Positions 60,160-64,000 of a DNA stretch of 64,000 nucleotides are shown here, in pieces. The translations under genes were made by a program, and so were the position numbers. Source of the DNA: Psychrosphaera haliotis (GTDB lineage: Bacteria > Pseudomonadota > Gammaproteobacteria > Enterobacterales > Alteromonadaceae); NCBI RefSeq assembly GCF_039523615.1, contig NZ_BAAAFQ010000007.1, positions 496,001 through 560,000 of the forward strand. The letters run 5' to 3'. The notes below the pieces were generated by a model. It saw nothing but the letters and a program-made list of their open reading frames with translations. It ran no database searches and had not been told where the DNA came from. Within the stretch, counting starts at the first letter, position 1. Each line of letters opens with the position of its first letter.

Positions 60160-60960
60160 ATGACAAACGTTGGAATATTTGGCGCCAATGGCCGAATGGG
60201 TAAAAAATTAATTGAAGCAGGTATTGAGAGTGACGTTGTTAATATCTCTGCGGCATTTGTAAGAAGCAGCTCTTCGTTAATTGGAGCAGATATTGGTGAG
60301 CTTATTGGTGAAGCTAAATTAGGCGTTAGTTTAATTTCAGAGTCTGCAGAATCTGTATCGGATAGTAATGTATGGATCGATTTTACATTACCAGAAGCTC
60401 TGGAAAACCACATAAACTGGTGTGTTAATAATAAATGTAATTTGGTTATTGGGGTAACCGGACTATCAGAACAACAAAAAGTCCTTATTGAAAAGGCTGC
60501 GGAAAAGGTAGCCATTGTCTATGCCACTAATTTTAGTACTGGTGTTAACTTAATGAATAGCCTATTAAAAACAGCGGCACAGGTTATGGGTGCGCAATCT
60601 GATATTGAAATAGTGGAATCACATCACCGTCATAAAAAAGATGCACCTTCAGGCACTGCTATTACAATGGGTGAATACATAGCGGATGGGCTAGGCGTGA
60701 ATCTCGCCGACGTTGCCGAGTACGATAGAAATAACATAGTAGGTGAAAGAAATCAGGGCAGTATTGGCTTTGCCAGTCTTAGGGCAGGCGATATAGTAGG
60801 TGAACATACCGCTTTATTCGCAGATATAGGCGAAAGACTTGAAATAACCCACAAAGCAACAGATAGACTTACCTTTGCGAAAGGTGCAATAAGGGCTGCA
60901 GCTTGGGTAAGTAAAAAGCAAAAAGGCTTGTTTGATATGCAGGATGTGCTTGGTTTTTAA
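60160..60960 (+). CDS. dapB: 4-hydroxy-tetrahydrodipicolinate reductase
   Basis: 266 residues from the ATG at 60160 (GAGAGCAGG upstream); a longer frame from 60052 adds 36 non-homologous residues and is rejected. The dinucleotide-binding motif G-A-N-G-R-M-G is near residue 8, G-V-T-G-L-S near 97 and the catalytic H-H-R-H-K-K-D-A-P-S-G-T-A near 155. It catalyses the NAD(P)H-dependent step of lysine and diaminopimelate synthesis. It lies just before carAB, the standard order in gammaproteobacteria. Confidence 0.95.
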   Translation: MTNVGIFGANGRMGKKLIEAGIESDVVNISAAFVRSSSSLIGADIGELIGEAKLGVSLISESAESVSDSNVWIDFTLPEALENHINWCVNNKCNLVIGVTGLSEQQKVLIEKAAEKVAIVYATNFSTGVNLMNSLLKTAAQVMGAQSDIEIVESHHRHKKDAPSGTAITMGEYIADGLGVNLADVAEYDRNNIVGERNQGSIGFASLRAGDIVGEHTALFADIGERLEITHKATDRLTFAKGAIRAAAWVSKKQKGLFDMQDVLGF

Positions 60961-61110
60961 GTTTTAGGCACGGTTAATAGTATCTAGAGAGCTAATTTGA
61001 TACAAAGTGCTTATTTTTACAATTTTATATAATTTTCCTAGCCTAAAGTCGATCTCTTAGCTACAATAACCGGAATTTGCCTAATGTTTTTAAGGCTAAG
61101 GTTAACCGAT

Positions 61111-61133
61111 AGCAGAAATACCCCGTTTCTGCT
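61111..61133 (+). promoter_or_regulatory. Hairpin in the carA leader
   Basis: AGCAGAAA (61111-61118) pairs perfectly with TTTCTGCT (61126-61133) around a 7-base loop, ending 9 bases before the AGGAGGT ribosome site of carA. The remaining 150 bases between dapB and this hairpin show no clear gene. The hairpin may affect carA translation or transcript stability; there is no T-run. Confidence 0.4.
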
Positions 61134-61154
61134 CATTAATGCTAGGAGGTTATC

Positions 61155-62291
61155 TTGACTCAACCCGCGCTATTAGTTCTGGAAGACGGAACTATATTCC
61201 GAGGAACCGCCATCGGTGCAGAAGGTATTTCTGTTGGAGAAGTTGTCTTTAATACTTCAATGACAGGATATCAAGAAATACTCACCGACCCCTCATACGC
61301 AGAACAAATCATCACCCTCACTTATCCCCATATCGGCAATTACGGCACCAATTCAGAAGACGAAGAAAATGACACTATCTGGGCAAAAGGCCTAGTTATT
61401 CGTGATCTTCCTTTATTGGCAAGTAATTTTCGAAGTGAACAGGATTTAAGTAGTTATCTGAAAGCTAAGAATGTGGTTGCAATTGCAGACATTGATACGC
61501 GTAAATTAACGCGAATTCTTAGAGATAAAGGTGCGCAAAAGGGCTGCATAGTGACACTTGCTGAGTTTAACGAGCAAGCAGAAACTAAAGCATTAGAAGG
61601 TGCAAAGGCATTCCCTGGTTTAAAAGGAATGGATTTAGCGAAAGTGGTTTCTTGTAAAGGATCATTCTCGTGGACTTCGCAAAGTTGGCAACTAGGTCAA
61701 GGCTTTTCTGAATTAGAAGATCCAAAGTTCCATGTTGTTGCTTATGACTTCGGTGTTAAAAGAAATATACTTCGTATGTTAGCAGACCGCGGTTGTAAAC
61801 TAACCGTAGTGCCGGCACAAATATCTGCGGCAGAAGTATTAGCATTAAAACCAGACGGTATATTCCTCTCTAATGGACCTGGTGATCCAGAGCCATGTGA
61901 TTACGCAATCACAGCAATTAAAGAGTTTTTAACAACCGACATTCCTATTTTCGGAATTTGTTTAGGGCACCAGCTATTAGCTTTAGCAAGTGGTGCTCAA
62001 ACAGAAAAAATGAAATTTGGTCATCACGGTGGTAACCACCCAGTTCAAGATCTATCGAATAAGAAAGTAATGATCACAGCTCAAAACCACGGTTTTGCAG
62101 TTAAAGAAAGTTCGCTACCAAGTAATTTAGTAGCAACGCATAAGTCATTATTTGATGGAACACTACAAGGCATAAAACGTACGGATAAACCGGCATTTAG
62201 TTTTCAAGGTCACCCTGAAGCTAGCCCAGGTCCACACGATGCTGCGCCGTTATTCGATCATTTCATTGAATTAATGAACGAACGTAACTAA
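61155..62291 (+). CDS. carA: Carbamoyl-phosphate synthase small subunit
   Basis: 378 residues with a TTG start at 61155, supported by AGGAGGT five bases upstream and by alignment of T-Q-P-A-L-L-V-L-E-D-G. The glutamine amidotransferase domain holds the catalytic Cys in F-G-I-C-L-G-H-Q near residue 268 and H-P-E-A-S-P-G near 352. It releases ammonia from glutamine for CarB, feeding pyrimidine and arginine synthesis. carB follows after 27 bases. Confidence 0.96.
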   Translation: MTQPALLVLEDGTIFRGTAIGAEGISVGEVVFNTSMTGYQEILTDPSYAEQIITLTYPHIGNYGTNSEDEENDTIWAKGLVIRDLPLLASNFRSEQDLSSYLKAKNVVAIADIDTRKLTRILRDKGAQKGCIVTLAEFNEQAETKALEGAKAFPGLKGMDLAKVVSCKGSFSWTSQSWQLGQGFSELEDPKFHVVAYDFGVKRNILRMLADRGCKLTVVPAQISAAEVLALKPDGIFLSNGPGDPEPCDYAITAIKEFLTTDIPIFGICLGHQLLALASGAQTEKMKFGHHGGNHPVQDLSNKKVMITAQNHGFAVKESSLPSNLVATHKSLFDGTLQGIKRTDKPAFSFQGHPEASPGPHDAAPLFDHFIELMNERN

Positions 62292-62318
62292 TTTCACCGA
62301 ATTTAAGAGACTTACACT

Positions 62319-64000
62319 ATGCCTAAACGTTCCGACTTAAAAAGTATCTTATTATTGGGTGCGGGCCCAATAGTTATTGGTCAAGCTTGTGAATTTGACT
62401 ATTCAGGTGCGCAAGCCTGTAAAGCATTAAAAGAAGAAGGTTATCGAGTTATCCTAGTAAACTCGAATCCTGCGACTATTATGACTGACCCAGAGATGGC
62501 AGATGCGACTTATATCGAGCCTATTCATTGGGAAGTAGTTGAAAAAATTATAGAAAAAGAACGTCCGGATGCAGTACTACCTACAATGGGTGGCCAAACA
62601 GCGCTGAACTGTGCATTAGATTTGGAAAAGCATGGCGTACTTGAAAAGTATAACGTTGAAATGATTGGTGCATCTGCCGACGCAATTGACAAGGCAGAAG
62701 ACCGCAGTCGTTTTGACAAGGCGATGAAAAAGATTGGATTGGAATGCCCAAGAGCAGAAACATGTAACACTATCGATGGTGCTTATGATGTTCTAACTCG
62801 AATTGGCTTTCCTTGTATTATTCGACCTTCGTTCACTATGGGTGGAAGCGGTGGCGGTATCGCTTACAACAAAGAAGAGTTTGACGAAATCTGTCGTCGC
62901 GGCTTGGACTTATCCCCAACGAGCGAGTTATTAATTGATGAGTCTTTAATTGGCTGGAAAGAATATGAAATGGAAGTGGTTCGCGACAAGAACGACAACT
63001 GTATCATTATTTGTTCAATCGAAAACTTCGATGCCATGGGTGTTCACACCGGTGACTCAATTACGGTTGCGCCTGCACAGACCCTAACGGACAAAGAATT
63101 CCAAATCATGCGAAATGCGTCTTGCGCAGTTTTACGTGAAATTGGTGTTGAAACTGGTGGTTCAAACGTACAGTTTGGTGTTAACCCAGTTGATGGCCGT
63201 ATGGTTATCATTGAAATGAACCCACGTGTTTCTCGTTCATCTGCGTTAGCGTCAAAAGCGACTGGTTTCCCAATCGCAAAAATTGCCGCTAAGTTAGCAG
63301 TAGGTTATACGTTAGACGAATTAAGCAATGACATTACCGGCGGTGCAACACCTGCGTCATTTGAACCGACTATTGACTATGTAGTTACAAAAATCCCTCG
63401 CTTCAACTTTGAAAAGTTTGCTGGCGCTGACGATAGATTAACAACTCAAATGAAGTCGGTTGGTGAAGTAATGGCAATTGGCCGTAACCAACAAGAATCA
63501 CTTCAAAAAGCATTACGTGGACTAGAAGTTGGCGTATCAGGCTTTGATCCAATTATTGATTTATCAAGTGAAGACGCTCACGAAAAAATAATTCGCGAGT
63601 TAAAAGAGCCAGGTGCTGAACGTATTTGGTACATAGGCGATGCCTTCAGACATGGTATGGACTTAGAAGCCGTATTTAAGTTAACTAATGTTGACCCATG
63701 GTTCTTAGTTCAAATTGAAGACTTGATAAAACAAGAGCAATTAGTTGCTGAACGTGGATTTGCAGGTCTAGATGAGCACTTCCTTCGCTCACTAAAACGT
63801 AAAGGTTTTGCCGATCAACGTATCGCGGACGTTCTAGCGGTAAGCGAAAAAGAAATTCGTAAAAAACGTCAAGCGTTTGGAATACTGCCTGTTTACAAAC
63901 GTGTTGATACTTGTGCTGCTGAATTTAGTTCAGATACAGCATACATGTATTCAAGTTATGATGACGAGTGTGAGTCTTTTCCGTCAGATAAAGACAAAAT
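62319..64000 (+). CDS. carB: Carbamoyl-phosphate synthase large subunit, partial
   Basis: The frame opens at ATG 62319 (M-P-K-R-S-D-L-K-S-I) and continues to the window edge without a stop, giving about 560 of the usual 1070 residues. The first ATP-grasp half is complete (L-L-G-A-G-P-I-V-I-G-Q-A, T-M-G-G-S-G-G-G-I-A, E-M-N-P-R-V-S-R-S-S) and is followed by the oligomerisation domain. It makes carbamoyl phosphate from bicarbonate, ammonia and ATP together with CarA. Confidence 0.96.
   Translation, partial: MPKRSDLKSILLLGAGPIVIGQACEFDYSGAQACKALKEEGYRVILVNSNPATIMTDPEMADATYIEPIHWEVVEKIIEKERPDAVLPTMGGQTALNCALDLEKHGVLEKYNVEMIGASADAIDKAEDRSRFDKAMKKIGLECPRAETCNTIDGAYDVLTRIGFPCIIRPSFTMGGSGGGIAYNKEEFDEICRRGLDLSPTSELLIDESLIGWKEYEMEVVRDKNDNCIIICSIENFDAMGVHTGDSITVAPAQTLTDKEFQIMRNASCAVLREIGVETGGSNVQFGVNPVDGRMVIIEMNPRVSRSSALASKATGFPIAKIAAKLAVGYTLDELSNDITGGATPASFEPTIDYVVTKIPRFNFEKFAGADDRLTTQMKSVGEVMAIGRNQQESLQKALRGLEVGVSGFDPIIDLSSEDAHEKIIRELKEPGAERIWYIGDAFRHGMDLEAVFKLTNVDPWFLVQIEDLIKQEQLVAERGFAGLDEHFLRSLKRKGFADQRIADVLAVSEKEIRKKRQAFGILPVYKRVDTCAAEFSSDTAYMYSSYDDECESFPSDKDK

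Overview
The window is a 64-kb piece of an AT-rich gammaproteobacterial chromosome. The housekeeping genes (rluA, rapA, recN with a LexA box, nadK, hrcA, grpE, dapB, carAB) and their protein sequences suggest a marine Alteromonadales bacterium, probably a Colwelliaceae member such as Thalassotalea or Colwellia. That placement is inference from protein character; no rRNA is present.

Layout. (1) 1-5887, chromosome, all on the minus strand: an imelysin-like lipoprotein (cut by the window edge), a DUF4856 lipoprotein with a Fur box, an RluA-type pseudouridine synthase and rapA. (2) 6154-7041 is the 5' part of a native PIN-PhoH gene, broken at the end of its Walker A codons; its 3' part resumes at about 49670. 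(3) About 7042-49669 is a 42.6-kb metal-resistance island inside that gene. Its first complete gene is a divergent, intact PIN-PhoH gene, followed by three unknown genes. Next come two divergent czcCBA-type efflux modules with CDF transporters, a cadR/pbrR regulator and a short mer locus (merR, merC, a GDCCVxC protein, no merA). These are followed by a large copper/silver block (DUF411, cusCBA, copC, copD, an NTF2-like protein, pcoA, pcoB). Then comes a second copper block: porin, dihaem cytochrome, MerR regulator, copA ATPase, cupredoxin, DUF2933, methyltransferase, Met/His-rich protein and a lipoprotein. A glutaredoxin-membrane fusion and a DUF305 protein lie near the right end. No integrase, transposase, relaxase or tRNA was found. 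(4) 49670-64000, chromosome: the phoH 3' remnant, a hybrid histidine kinase, a transglutaminase-like protein, recN, nadK, hrcA, grpE, a DUF2959 lipoprotein, dapB, carA and the start of carB.

How it works together. The island combines cytoplasmic export (CopA ATPase, CDF carriers), three tripartite HME-RND pumps spanning the envelope (two Czc-like, one Cus-like) and periplasmic oxidation or binding (PcoA, PcoB, CopC, cupredoxin, Met/His-rich proteins). Three MerR-type promoters with 19-20 bp spacers are visible: two share a CTATAG dyad (CadR type), one is a classical mer operator and one (the fourth site) has an ACCTGTG dyad beside the copA ATPase operon.

Most interesting signals: (a) four small secreted Cys/His-rich ORFs, each directly upstream of an export or outer-membrane module and each ending in R-P-P plus two or three residues, which look like metal-sensing arrest-peptide leaders related in concept to CruR/CopL; two also share a conserved sequence running past the stop codon; (b) the insertion of the island at the phoH P-loop together with a replacement phoH homologue; (c) a CusB with two C-terminal CusF domains, the second lacking three of four metal ligands.
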